This document shows, piece by piece, positions 8,704 to 17,708 of a stretch of 64,000 nt of DNA. The notes beneath the pieces are model-generated. The model saw nothing but the letters and a program-made list of their open reading frames with translations, was not told the DNA's origin and searched no databases. The first letter of the stretch is position 1. Every line of letters starts with the position of its first letter. Made by a program: the position numbers and the translations under genes. This stretch comes from Komagataeibacter xylinus (GTDB lineage: Bacteria; Pseudomonadota; Alphaproteobacteria; Acetobacterales; Acetobacteraceae): assembly GCF_031081985.1 (NCBI RefSeq), contig NZ_JARWSK010000007.1:124001-188000 (forward strand), in the 5' to 3' direction.

Positions 8704-9384
8704 TTACTCGGCACGCAGCATGTACCCCGCATTGCGGATGGTATGGATGAGCGGCGTGCCAAAGGGCTTGTCCACCTTCTGGCGCAGGCGCGAGACATGC
8801 ACGTCGATCACGTTGGTCTGCGGGTCGAAATGGTAGTCCCACACGCCCTCGAGCAGCATGGTGCGGGTCACGACCTGGCCTGCATGGCGGGCGAGATATT
8901 CCAGAAGGCGGAATTCGCGCGGCTGGAGGTCGATCTTCTGCCCCGCCCGGCGCACCGTGCGCGAGAGCAGGTCGATCTCGAGATCAGCCACTTCCAGCTT
9001 GGTCTGGGGCGCGGTTTCGGTGCGGCCCCGGCGGCCAAGGGCCTCGACGCGGGCCAGCAGTTCGCTGAAGGCGAACGGCTTGGTCACGTAGTCATCGCCG
9101 CCCGCCTTGAGGCCCTGCACGCGGTCATCCACATCCGCCAGCGCCGAGAGCAGCAACACGGGGGTGGTGTTGTTCTGCGCGCGGATGGTCTCGAGCAGGC
9201 GCACGCCATCAATGCCGCCGGGCAGCATGCGGTCGAGTATGATCAGGTCGAACTTTTCGCTCACGGCCATGAACAGGCCGTCCTTGCCGTTATCGGTCAT
9301 CTCGACCAGGTGGCCGGCTTCCTTCAGGCCCTTGGCCACGAAGGAGCGGACGGTGGGGTCATCTTCAACAACAAGAATATGCAA
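8704..9384 (-). CDS. OmpR/PhoB-family response regulator
   Basis: A DNA-binding regulator with a receiver domain (acidic pair in LVVEDDPTVR, phosphoacceptor Asp51 in DLIILDRMLPGG, switch Lys in DYVTKPFAF) and a C-terminal winged helix (LEVADLEIDLLSRTVRR to VHVSRLRQKVDKPFG). I start it at a TTG (giving MHILVVEDD) because GAGG stands five bases upstream and family members begin there; the ATG at 9435 would lie inside the htrA coding end and has no Shine-Dalgarno. From TTG it is 226 residues, normal for the family. It sits between htrA and the cognate kinase. Confidence 0.93.
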   Translation of the reverse strand: MHILVVEDDPTVRSFVAKGLKEAGHLVEMTDNGKDGLFMAVSEKFDLIILDRMLPGGIDGVRLLETIRAQNNTTPVLLLSALADVDDRVQGLKAGGDDYVTKPFAFSELLARVEALGRRGRTETAPQTKLEVADLEIDLLSRTVRRAGQKIDLQPREFRLLEYLARHAGQVVTRTMLLEGVWDYHFDPQTNVIDVHVSRLRQKVDKPFGTPLIHTIRNAGYMLRAE

Positions 9385-9415
9385 AACGGCCTCGTGTCGG
9401 TTGGGGCGGGGTCGG

Positions 9416-10621
9416 TCAGTCGTCCAGGTCTTCATCGGGGCGGTGGCCCACGCAGGCTTCCAGGCTCATGGTATCGTGGCGGCGGCGGATGTGCAGCGTT
9501 ACGGTGGAATGCGGCCGCTTGGCCGCGATCGAGCGGATCAGCATGCGCGCGGTGTCGATCGGCTCGTCATTGACGGCCGTAATGACATCGCCAATGCGCA
9601 GATGCGCCTTCATGGCCGGGCCATCACGGTCGATTCCCACGATCTGCACGCCGCCATGACCTGCGCCGTCAGCCAGTGTAACACCAAGCCAGCCACGGTC
9701 TATATGCCCGTTGAGGCGCAGCTCCTCCACAATCGGGGCCACGATCTCCGATGGGAGGCCAAAGCCTATGCCCACCGAGCCGCCGGTGGGCGAGACGATG
9801 GCCGTGTTCACCGCCACCACCTGCCCGCCCAGATTGAACGATGGCCCGCCGGAATTGCCGGGATTGATGGGTGCGTCGATCTGGAAAAAGTCATCGAACG
9901 GGCTGGTGCCGATATCGCGCCCGCGTGCCGATACGATGCCTGCCGTCACACTCGAGCCCAGCCCGAACGGGTTGCCCGCCGCCATGATCCAGTCACCGAT
10001 ATTGACCAGCCTGCTGTCGCCCCACGGCACGAAGGGCATGGGGTGGGGCGCGTGGATCTGGATCACCGCGATATCGGTCAGGTCATCGCTGCCTACCAGG
10101 CGGGCGGGGAATTCCGTGCCATCGGAGAGCGAGACGGTAATCTGGTCGGCCCCCCCCACCACATGCGCATTGGTCACGATCACGCCGTCGGGGTCGATCA
10201 GGAAGCCCGATCCCGCGCCGAGCAGTTCCTCGCCATGGGCACGCATGCGCTCGCGGAATTTATGCTCGAACGGCGTGCCCTTCACGCTGGGGGGCAGGGG
10301 CTGGCGGGTTGCGGCCTGATGGCTGTCCTGCGCCTGCGATACGGCGATGTTCACCACGGCGGGGCCAACCTGGCGCACCAGGGGGGCAAAGGTCAGCGGC
10401 CCGGTCTGCACCACGGGCGGCACCGGCGGCGCGAACAGTGAGGGACTGGCGGGCACGCCCGGCGCGGAGGCTGCCACGGGGGCTGTCGCGTCCTGTGCAA
10501 GCGCCTCCGTGCCCGCGCCGGTCATGCTCAGCAGCAGGACCGGCAGCAGGCGTGCAGCCGGACGGGCCGTGGCGATCCATGTCATGCCGGGGGGCTGGGG
10601 AATGCGTTCATGATGAGACAT
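9416..10621 (-). CDS. HtrA/DegP-type periplasmic serine protease
   Basis: A trypsin-like protease and chaperone that clears misfolded envelope proteins. After a signal peptide (AARLLPVLLLSMTGAGTEALA) comes the protease domain with the triad His153 (TNAHVVGG), Asp183 (DDLTDIAVIQ) and Ser257 (NPGNSGGPS), then a single PDZ domain (about 300-385, GWLGVTLADGAGHGGVQIVG). One PDZ and 401 residues are closer to DegS/short DegQ than to two-PDZ DegP. The chosen ATG (MSHHERIPQ) is weakly supported; an in-frame ATG lies 19 codons upstream. It is the first gene of a minus-strand group that continues into the two-component pair. Confidence 0.93.
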   Translation of the reverse strand: MSHHERIPQPPGMTWIATARPAARLLPVLLLSMTGAGTEALAQDATAPVAASAPGVPASPSLFAPPVPPVVQTGPLTFAPLVRQVGPAVVNIAVSQAQDSHQAATRQPLPPSVKGTPFEHKFRERMRAHGEELLGAGSGFLIDPDGVIVTNAHVVGGADQITVSLSDGTEFPARLVGSDDLTDIAVIQIHAPHPMPFVPWGDSRLVNIGDWIMAAGNPFGLGSSVTAGIVSARGRDIGTSPFDDFFQIDAPINPGNSGGPSFNLGGQVVAVNTAIVSPTGGSVGIGFGLPSEIVAPIVEELRLNGHIDRGWLGVTLADGAGHGGVQIVGIDRDGPAMKAHLRIGDVITAVNDEPIDTARMLIRSIAAKRPHSTVTLHIRRRHDTMSLEACVGHRPDEDLDD

Positions 10622-10734
10622 GTTATCCGAAAAAAGCGGCAATGCCATGTCTGCATGGCATGGTAGGGGCTGATGCATGCGTTTTTAGGGGCGGCCTGAC
10701 AGGCCCGCGCCATACGGCCTGAAAGCCACATGAT

Positions 10735-10811
10735 GTTTCCGGTAAGGCTTTTTTCAAAAACCTCCGGAAGAATACTGTTTTTTTGGGGGAAAGGGGCACC
10801 CGAAACCTTTT
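10735..10811 (+). repeat. Double-hairpin intergenic element, copy B (diverged)
   Basis: GTTTCCGGTAAGGCTTTTTT at the left edge and CACCCGAAACCTTTT at the right edge match the edges of the other copies. The first hairpin (AGG-CTTTTTT/CAAAAA-CCT) is retained; the second is degraded (TGTTTTTTTGGGGGAAAGGGG). It lies between hrpB and htrA, both on the minus strand, so it could end hrpB transcripts before htrA. Confidence 0.65.
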
Positions 10812-10829
10812 ATTATTTTAATCTGCATC

Positions 10830-13388
10830 CTACGACCCACGGCGCGGGCGGGGTGGTGGCGGGCTGGCTGTTGCCGGGTTCTCGGGCCAGTCATGGCGGG
10901 GGTAGCGCCCACGCATGTCGCGCCGCATGTCCGCCCATGACCCGGCCCAGAACCCGGCCAGGTCCGCCGTGATCGCCTGCGGCCTGCCCGCGGGTGAGAG
11001 CAGGGCGATGCGCAGGTCGAGCCTGCCATCGGCCAGGCGCGGGGTCTGGGTCACGCCATAGAAGGTCTGGGCGCGTGCGGCGGCAACCGGCACGGGTTGC
11101 AGGTAGTCGATCAAGGCACGGCCACCGGGCAGGTCGAGATGGGTGGGCAGCATGCGGTCCAGCCATTTCAGGCTGGCATGGTCCATGGTGGCGCGCAGCA
11201 TGGCCAGCAGGTCCATCTCCGCCAGCGCGGACAGGCGGTTTACCCCTGCCAGCCACGGGGCGAGCCATGTTTCGGTTGTGGTGGCGAGTGCTGCATCCGA
11301 CAGGTCAGGCAGATCGGGGCGGTCAAGCTGCGTGCGGGCCATCTCCACCCGTGCCTGAAGCTGGCGGCACGCATCGGACCATGTCAGCGTGGCGGCAAGG
11401 TTCTGCGCCGCCTGCGCGCACAGCAGGGCGCAGACCTCATCGGCGCTGGCGGTGACCGTGCGGTCGCGCAGCACGAGGGTGCCCAGCCGCAGCCTGCGCC
11501 GTGCCAGCACGCTGCCGGTGGTGGTGTCGAGCGTGGTTTCCACCTGTTCCTTGGCCCGCGCCAGCAGGGTCTGCGGCAGGTTGTCGCGCTCCAGCGGGGC
11601 GGCCAGGCAGATCTCGGCCGCCTTGCGCACATGCATGCCCGCCACCGCAAGCAGGGTGCTGCGGGCCAGTTCATCGGTTTTGGAAAGTCGTGCGCTGCCA
11701 CCGCCCGCCAGCCGGAAGGAACCGACATCACCGCGCGCCTGCGCCACCCGGTCGGGGAAGGCGGCGGCAATCAGGACGGCGGGATCGCCCGCAGCCTCGA
11801 TATCCCGGCCCAGCCCCAGCCGCCTGCGATACTGCCATGCGGCATGGCGGATGCGCGAGAGTGCTGCCCGGTCGGCATCGGGGTGGTCGCCACCTGCAAT
11901 CAGGTCCAGGCGCAGGCGGATATCAGCCGGTGCCGCGGGGGGCGCGCCCCGGTTGCCGCCTGCCGGGCGGCGGGGGCGCAGCGGGTCGCGTTCCTCCAGC
12001 AGGGCGGCGATATCGGCGGCCAGTGCGCGTTCGGGGGGCGTGCGGGCGGCCAGCATCATGGCGGCCAGGCGAGGGTGTGCGCCAAGGGCTGCCATGCGCG
12101 TGCCCTCAACTGTTATGCGGCCTGTCTCGTCAAGCGCACCGAGGGCTTCAAGCAGGCTGCGCCCTGCCTCGAACGCGCCATTGGGGGGCGTGTCGGGAAA
12201 GGGCAGGTCGGCAGGCTTCGTGCCCATGGCCTCCTGCCACGCGGCGGCATCAAGCCGCAGGCCGGTCAGTTCGGCTTCCATCATTTCCGGCTGGTCGTGG
12301 GGCGGCATGGCGCGGGTGGTCATTTCCGTCCATAGCCGGATGGCGATGCCCGGCGCCACGCGGCCCGCGCGGCCCGCGCGCTGCCGGGCGGCGGCGCGCG
12401 AGATGCGCACCGTATCGAGTCGCGTCAGCCCCGTGCCCACATCCAGCCGGGGCACGCGGCGGAACCCGCCATCAACCACAATGCGCACGCCCGGCACGGT
12501 GAGCGAGGTCTCGGCAATGGAGGTGGACAGGATCACACGCCTGCGCCCGGCAGGGTGTGGGGTAAGCGCCAGGTCCTGCTCGGCGGGGGGGAGTTCGCCA
12601 TAAAGCGGCAGCATGTCGGCATCAATACCCGCAAGGGCCGTGCGGGCGCGGTGGATCTCGGCCACGCCGGGCAGGAAGGCCAGCACGTCGCCTTCATCCT
12701 GCGCAATGGCCGTGCGGATGGCTGCGGCCATGGCATCGGGCAGGTCGCGGCGGTGCACGAGGTCGCGCGTGGCGTGGCGGATTTCCACGGGGAACATCCG
12801 GCCTTCGCTTTCCACCAATCCGGCGTTCATGCGTTTTGCCAGCGCCGCGCCATCCATGGTGGCGGACATGGCCACCAGCCTGAGTTCCGGCCGCAGGCTG
12901 CGTTGCAGGTCAAGGCAGAAGGCAAGGGCTGCATCGGCATCGACCGAGCGTTCATGGATTTCATCAAAGATGACGCAGGCCACGCCATCAAGCGTGGGGT
13001 CGGACAGCAGGCGGCGTACCAGCAGCCCCTCGGTAATCACCTCGATGCGCGTGCGCTCCGAGGTTGCGCCATCAAGCCGGGTGCGGTAGCCCACCAGCCC
13101 GCCAACCGGCTCATCCACCAGTTCCGCCATGCGGGTGGCCGCCGCCCGCGTGGCCAGCCTGCGCGGCTCAAGCATGAGGATGCGCCCATCGCCCCGCCAT
13201 GGCGCATCGAGCAGGGCCAGCGGCACCAGCGTGGTCTTGCCCGCACCCGGCGGGGCGACCAGAACGGCGTTGGGCGTGCGGTCCAGTGCGGCCTGAAGGG
13301 CAGGCAGGGCCTGGGCCACGGGCAGGGCGGCGGCATTGTCGGCTACAAGGGCGTGCAGCCGGTTTTGCAAGGTTGGGTCGAAAGCCAT
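10830..13388 (-). CDS. hrpB: ATP-dependent RNA helicase HrpB
   Basis: A DEAH-family helicase of 852 residues, the usual HrpB size. Motif I is APPGAGKTTLVP (Lys51), motif II FDEIHERS (about 140), motif III MSATMDG, and motif VI QRAGRAGRVAPG; the HA2/OB-like region and the HrpB-specific C-terminal domain (SLKWLDRMLPTHLDLPGGR) follow. HrpB's substrate is not well established in bacteria; links to mRNA processing and virulence-gene expression are reported for some species. It is divergent from the dsbD-like gene with about 100 bases between the starts. Confidence 0.97.
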   Translation of the reverse strand: MAFDPTLQNRLHALVADNAAALPVAQALPALQAALDRTPNAVLVAPPGAGKTTLVPLALLDAPWRGDGRILMLEPRRLATRAAATRMAELVDEPVGGLVGYRTRLDGATSERTRIEVITEGLLVRRLLSDPTLDGVACVIFDEIHERSVDADAALAFCLDLQRSLRPELRLVAMSATMDGAALAKRMNAGLVESEGRMFPVEIRHATRDLVHRRDLPDAMAAAIRTAIAQDEGDVLAFLPGVAEIHRARTALAGIDADMLPLYGELPPAEQDLALTPHPAGRRRVILSTSIAETSLTVPGVRIVVDGGFRRVPRLDVGTGLTRLDTVRISRAAARQRAGRAGRVAPGIAIRLWTEMTTRAMPPHDQPEMMEAELTGLRLDAAAWQEAMGTKPADLPFPDTPPNGAFEAGRSLLEALGALDETGRITVEGTRMAALGAHPRLAAMMLAARTPPERALAADIAALLEERDPLRPRRPAGGNRGAPPAAPADIRLRLDLIAGGDHPDADRAALSRIRHAAWQYRRRLGLGRDIEAAGDPAVLIAAAFPDRVAQARGDVGSFRLAGGGSARLSKTDELARSTLLAVAGMHVRKAAEICLAAPLERDNLPQTLLARAKEQVETTLDTTTGSVLARRRLRLGTLVLRDRTVTASADEVCALLCAQAAQNLAATLTWSDACRQLQARVEMARTQLDRPDLPDLSDAALATTTETWLAPWLAGVNRLSALAEMDLLAMLRATMDHASLKWLDRMLPTHLDLPGGRALIDYLQPVPVAAARAQTFYGVTQTPRLADGRLDLRIALLSPAGRPQAITADLAGFWAGSWADMRRDMRGRYPRHDWPENPATASPPPPRPRRGS

Positions 13389-13488
13389 ATCTTCATCTTA
13401 TGGCGTCGGGCATGGTGGCGGGGCAATCCTTGCCGTGCTGCGTGGCGGCGTTTTTCCTCATCCCCGGTTTTTGGTGGAGTAACTGTCC

Positions 13489-15582
13489 GTGCCGTTTATG
13501 TGGCTTGTGTCGATCCTGTGCATGCTGGTCACGGCCCTGCCGGTTGCCCGCGCAGCCCAGAGCGACCCCGTAACCTCGACCCGCGCCACCGCCACGCTGG
13601 TCACGGATGATGATACCTACAGCCCCGGCCGCGCCCTGCATGTGGGGCTGCGCCTGCAACTTGCCCCCGGCTGGCACACCTACTGGCTCAACCCCGGTGA
13701 TGCGGGCGATGCGCCTACCCTTGTGGTGAATGCGCAGGGGGGCGCCACCGGGCAGGCCAGCACCATTGAATGGCCTACGCCGCACGTGCTGCATGACGGA
13801 CCGCTGACATCCTATGCCTATACCGGCGATGTGCTGCTGCCGGTCACGCTCACCCCCGTGGCGGGCGAGAATGATGGCCCGCTCACGCTCAATGCCGTGG
13901 CGGACTGGCTTGTCTGTGCCGAGGTGTGCGTGCCCGAGCATGGCACGTTCAGCCTGAGCCTGCCGCGTGGGGCATCCCTTGCTTCGGCGCAGGCCGCAGC
14001 CTTTGCGCAGGCGGCCGCCGCCCGGCCCGTGGCCTCGCCGTTTGCGGCACGGGTCTCGCCGGAAGGGATCATGCAGTTGCGCGGGCGCGAACTTTCGCCC
14101 GACAGCGTGCGCGATGCCTGGTTCATGCCCGAGGTGGCGGGCGCGATCGATCAGGACACCCCGCAGGCGGTGACGGTGCGCGATGGCGTGGTGCAGCTTG
14201 CGCTCCATCCGGGGCCGGAATTCCATGGCGGTGCCAACCTGTCCGGCATCGTGGTGCTGCGCGATGGCATGGGGCGCGAGCGCGGGTTGCAGGTCAGGCC
14301 GGAACCGGGAAAGGTCGAGGCCCTTGCAGCGCCTGTGGCGGCACCGAGCGCGCGGGCCAATGTGGGTGTGCTGCTGCTCATGGCGTTTGCGGGTGGCGTG
14401 ATCCTGAACCTCATGCCCTGCGTCTTTCCCGTGCTGGCCATGAAGATCCTCGCCCTTGAGCGCATGGCGCGCGGGGCGCGGGGGGCAGCGCTGGCGGGGG
14501 CTGCAGCCTATGGCGCAGGTGTTGTCGTGTCCTTTGTGGCCCTTGGTGGCGCTATTGCGGCCTTAAGGGTGGCGGGGCACGAGGCGGGGTGGGGGTTCCA
14601 GTTCCAGTCCGTGGGGTTCGTGACCGTCATCTGCCTGCTGCTGTTTGCTGTCGCCCTCAACCTGCTGGGCGTATTCACCATCGGGCTGCGGCTGATGGGG
14701 GTAGGGGGCAGCCTGCCCGCCCATGCCGGTGATTTCCTGACCGGGGTGCTGGCGGTGGTGCTGGCCTCGCCATGCACGGCACCGTTCATGGGGGCAGCGG
14801 TGGCAGCCGCCCTTGCGGCTTCGCCCATGATCGGGGTGGTGGTGTTTGCCGCCCTTGGGCTGGGACTTGCCGCCCCCTATCTTGTGCTGGCCGCCATGCC
14901 CGGGCTGCTGGCGTGGCTGCCCAAACCGGGCCGGTGGATGGAAACGGTGCGCAACCTGCTGGCCTTGCCGGTGCTGGCTACCTGCGTGTGGCTGGGCTGG
15001 GTGGCGAAGCTGGAAGGCGGCATGGATGCCCTTACCGTGCTGGGCGTGGGGCTGGTGCTTGTTGGCATTGGCTGCTGGAGCCTGCGCCGCGCCAACCGGC
15101 TGGACCTGCGTGATGCCATGGAGGGGCGGGCCGGGCTGTACCGCGCGGTGGCCACATTGAGCCTGCTGGGTGCTTTCATCGGCGGTGCCGTGCTGCCGCC
15201 TGCCACGCTGCATGAGCGCGGGAGCGCGCGCGTGGCCGATGGCAGTTCCGCCTATTCACCCACCCGCCTGGCCGAATTGCGCAGGCAGGGGCGGCCCGTC
15301 TTCGTGGACATGACGGCGGCGTGGTGCATCTCATGCCTGGTCAACGAGCGCGTGGCCCTGTCGAGCCAGAGCGTGCAGAAGGCTTTTGCCAAACGCGGCA
15401 TCGTGTACATGAAAGGCGACTGGACCCTGCGCGATGCGACCATTACTGCCTTCCTGCACGCCCACGGGCGCGACGGGGTGCCGTTCTACGCCTATTACCC
15501 TGCCCACGGGGTGGAGGTGATCCTGCCTGAAATCCTCACCCCCGCCATCGTGCTGGACACGATTGCGCCTGCGGGTAAATGA
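13489..15582 (+). CDS. Thiol:disulfide interchange protein, DsbD/ScsB family
   Basis: Moves electrons from cytoplasmic thioredoxin across the inner membrane to periplasmic partners. It has a GTG start preceded by GGAG, a signal sequence (MWLVSILCMLVTALPVARAA), an N-terminal periplasmic domain with the pair C-x3-C (CAEVCVPEHG), a DsbD transmembrane domain (about 285-565) with the two membrane cysteines in NLMPCVFPV and ASPCTAPFM, and a C-terminal thioredoxin domain with WCISC at 612-616. The long N-terminal domain resembles ScsB more than E. coli DsbD (inference). At 697 residues it is complete. Confidence 0.93.
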   Translation: MPFMWLVSILCMLVTALPVARAAQSDPVTSTRATATLVTDDDTYSPGRALHVGLRLQLAPGWHTYWLNPGDAGDAPTLVVNAQGGATGQASTIEWPTPHVLHDGPLTSYAYTGDVLLPVTLTPVAGENDGPLTLNAVADWLVCAEVCVPEHGTFSLSLPRGASLASAQAAAFAQAAAARPVASPFAARVSPEGIMQLRGRELSPDSVRDAWFMPEVAGAIDQDTPQAVTVRDGVVQLALHPGPEFHGGANLSGIVVLRDGMGRERGLQVRPEPGKVEALAAPVAAPSARANVGVLLLMAFAGGVILNLMPCVFPVLAMKILALERMARGARGAALAGAAAYGAGVVVSFVALGGAIAALRVAGHEAGWGFQFQSVGFVTVICLLLFAVALNLLGVFTIGLRLMGVGGSLPAHAGDFLTGVLAVVLASPCTAPFMGAAVAAALAASPMIGVVVFAALGLGLAAPYLVLAAMPGLLAWLPKPGRWMETVRNLLALPVLATCVWLGWVAKLEGGMDALTVLGVGLVLVGIGCWSLRRANRLDLRDAMEGRAGLYRAVATLSLLGAFIGGAVLPPATLHERGSARVADGSSAYSPTRLAELRRQGRPVFVDMTAAWCISCLVNERVALSSQSVQKAFAKRGIVYMKGDWTLRDATITAFLHAHGRDGVPFYAYYPAHGVEVILPEILTPAIVLDTIAPAGK

Positions 15583-15602
15583 CCCGCGCGGGCAGAACAG
15601 AG

Positions 15603-15684
15603 AAAAGTTTTTGGTAAAGCTTCTTTCAACAAGTTTTGAAAGAACGCCGCCTTTTTGAAAGAAGGCGGCGCCCGGAAATGTTTC
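15603..15684 (+). repeat. Double-hairpin intergenic element, copy C
   Basis: Left edge AAAAGTTTTTGGTAAAGCTT; second hairpin CGCCGCCTT (15645-15653) / AAGGCGGCG (15662-15670), a perfect 9-bp stem with a U- and A-rich loop. It fills the gap between the convergent dsbD-like gene and an unknown secreted-protein gene, ending where the latter's stop codon begins. Confidence 0.85.
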
Positions 15685-16602
15685 TTACTGGCCCGTGCCG
15701 CCCGGCAGGGTCAGGTTGCCCGGCGGCGGTGAGCGCAACTGCGGTGTTGGTGTGGCGGTATCGCTACCTTCGGATGAATATCCTTCGGGGAAGATCGCAT
15801 CCGGTTCCTCATGGATGGCCTTGGGCCGCGCGGGTGCGGGGGCTGCTGCCGGTGCGGCCGTGGCCTCCGGGTGGTCATCGGTCGGGCCGCCGCCAATGGT
15901 CATGGTATCCGCCCCGGTGGCCGGGCTGGCAGGGGTGGTGGTGACGGCGGGCGTATCGCCATCAAGCGGTTCGGCGGCCACGCTGCCCGGTGCCTGCGGC
16001 GTGACCAGCCAGTTGCCAAGGTTGGTGCGGATCTGGTTTTCCAGCTCCTGGTTCATGTCCTGCAGCATGAGGTTGGTCAGGGTGTTCAGGTTCTGGGGCG
16101 TGTCGCTGTTGCCGTGCTTCTTCTTGGGGTCAAACGAGCGGGTGACCTGGGCCACGGCATAGCCGGTGCGGCGGCCATCGGCGGAGGTCACGTCGAGATG
16201 CACGTTCAGTTGCCCGTCAAGGATGCCACCCGGCTCATGCAGGATGGACACCCGGTCGATGGTAAACGTGCCGCTGCCCCCGCTGCCTGCGGCAACCAGC
16301 CGGTCATGCGCAAGCTGCTTGAGCAGGTCATCGGGCGGGTTGGGCGCGCGGCCCGACAGGTCGCCCGGCACCAGGCCCGGGCCGCCCCGGTCCACCACCG
16401 ATATGGTGGCGACATTCAGGTTCAGCGGTGGCTGGTCACCATATTGCGGCCCGGCAAAGGTGGTCGGCTCGTCATGGTGGTGGCGGCTGTAGGCGGGAGC
16501 GCTGAGCGCAGTGAGCGCGATGAGGGGCAGGCCAGCGGCCAGCATCACGCGCAGGCTGCGGCGGAACGACAGGGGGCTAAGCGGCGAACGGTTCGGTCGC
16601 AT
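15685..16602 (-). CDS. Secreted protein of unknown function
   Basis: A 305-residue protein with a twin-Arg-free signal peptide (RSLRVMLAAGLPLIALTALS, then APAYS). The mature part has one ordered region (about 45-200), including LNLNVATISVVDRGGP, LDGQLNVHLDVTSADGRRTG and a coiled helix LTNLMLQDMNQELENQIRTN. A C-terminal low-complexity tail rich in Ala, Pro, Thr and Gly follows. No family recognised. The tail looks like a periplasmic or cell-wall spacer. It stands alone, with the DsbD-like gene convergent on one side and hslO co-directional on the other, 92 bases away. Confidence 0.75.
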   Translation of the reverse strand: MRPNRSPLSPLSFRRSLRVMLAAGLPLIALTALSAPAYSRHHHDEPTTFAGPQYGDQPPLNLNVATISVVDRGGPGLVPGDLSGRAPNPPDDLLKQLAHDRLVAAGSGGSGTFTIDRVSILHEPGGILDGQLNVHLDVTSADGRRTGYAVAQVTRSFDPKKKHGNSDTPQNLNTLTNLMLQDMNQELENQIRTNLGNWLVTPQAPGSVAAEPLDGDTPAVTTTPASPATGADTMTIGGGPTDDHPEATAAPAAAPAPARPKAIHEEPDAIFPEGYSSEGSDTATPTPQLRSPPPGNLTLPGGTGQ

Positions 16603-16694
16603 GGATATATCCCGATAACGGCTGGCGCACGCGGCGCGGTCGGTCGATCAGGAGTGTGATCGTGCCATGTTCCGCGCCGGGCGCATAGGGGCTG

Positions 16695-17657
16695 TCAGGC
16701 GGTCTTGCCGCTGATCTCGCTGCGCTGGAAGTGGAAGTCATGGTTGCAGAACTGGCAGTTCATGGTGATCGTGCCGTCCTTGGCCATATGGTCGAGGTCA
16801 TCAAGCGGAAAGGTTTCCAGCAGGCTCGACAGCCGCGCGCGCGAGCAGCGGCAGCCAAAGGCCAGCGCGCGGGGCTGGCCCGTAATCAGCCCCTCGGCAT
16901 GGAACAGGCGGTACAGCAGGTCAGCCGAGCCAAGCCGGTCATCAAGCACTTCACGCGCGGTTAGCGTGGTGGCGAGCGTGGTGGCCGTCTCCCACGCATC
17001 ATCGCCTTCCTCGGGCGTTACGTCGGTTTCGATGCCGCCGCCCATGGCGATCTTTTCCATCACCAGCGCGCCCGCGCGCCAGCCGGCTTCTGTCTTGTCA
17101 CAGAACAGCTTGACCCAGCAGGCATGCTGCTCGGAGGTGGCGAAGTAATGCGCCGCCATCTCCGACAGGCTCTCCCCGCTGATCTCGACAATGCCCTGAT
17201 GGATGTCGGTATCAGGCCCCTGGTCCACGCTGAAGGCGATGTAGCCCTTGCCCAGCAGGTCGCTTGCCGTGGGGTTGGGATTGGTCTTGAGCAGCTCGGC
17301 TACCGCCTCGTCATCGGAGCGGGCATGAAAGCGCAGTGCGCCCGCATCGGTGCAGTCGGCCAGCAGCAGGCTCAAAGGGCCATCGCCCTTGGCCTGTAGC
17401 GAGAACGACCCCTGAAATTTGAGTGCCGAAGCCAGTGCTGCCACCAGTGCCAGCGCCTCGCCCGCAAGGCGGAGCACGCAGTCGGGGTTGTCATGGCGGG
17501 TCAGCAGCGTGTCGGTCAGCACGCCGGGCCGCACGAGGCGGCCGCGCACGGGCCGGTTGTCAAGATAGAACGGCACCACGCCCTGCGGCACGACCAGATC
17601 GGGCGTGTCGGGGCGGCTGGTGTCGAGAAAGGCGGGGGAGGAAATATTGGAGGTCAT
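16695..17657 (-). CDS. hslO: Redox-regulated chaperone Hsp33
   Basis: A cytoplasmic holdase activated by oxidation of a zinc-bound cysteine centre. The N-terminal fold is visible (VVPFYLDNRPVRGRLVRPG, LLTRHDNPDCVLRLAGEALA), and the C-terminal zinc cysteines are C-x-C in FGCRCSRAR and C-x2-C in MNCQFCNHDF, all four present. From the chosen ATG (MTSNISS) it has 320 residues; GTG/ATG codons six to seven codons upstream lie inside a GC-rich hairpin. It follows argD-argF and a small gene on the same strand, a linkage that recurs in alphaproteobacteria. Confidence 0.95.
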   Translation of the reverse strand: MTSNISSPAFLDTSRPDTPDLVVPQGVVPFYLDNRPVRGRLVRPGVLTDTLLTRHDNPDCVLRLAGEALALVAALASALKFQGSFSLQAKGDGPLSLLLADCTDAGALRFHARSDDEAVAELLKTNPNPTASDLLGKGYIAFSVDQGPDTDIHQGIVEISGESLSEMAAHYFATSEQHACWVKLFCDKTEAGWRAGALVMEKIAMGGGIETDVTPEEGDDAWETATTLATTLTAREVLDDRLGSADLLYRLFHAEGLITGQPRALAFGCRCSRARLSSLLETFPLDDLDHMAKDGTITMNCQFCNHDFHFQRSEISGKTA

Positions 17658-17677
17658 GGCACAAACCCGCTTCATCA

Positions 17678-17700
17678 CGCCCCGCCATGGCGGCGGGGCG
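17678..17700 (-). other. Intercistronic GC-rich hairpin upstream of hslO
   Basis: CGCCCCGCC (17678-17686) and GGCGGGGCG (17692-17700) form a perfect 9-bp stem with a 5-base loop, ending about 20 bases before the chosen hslO ATG. No U-run follows, so it is not a classic terminator; mRNA processing or control of hslO translation is possible. Confidence 0.5.
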
Positions 17701-17708
17701 CTGGGAAA

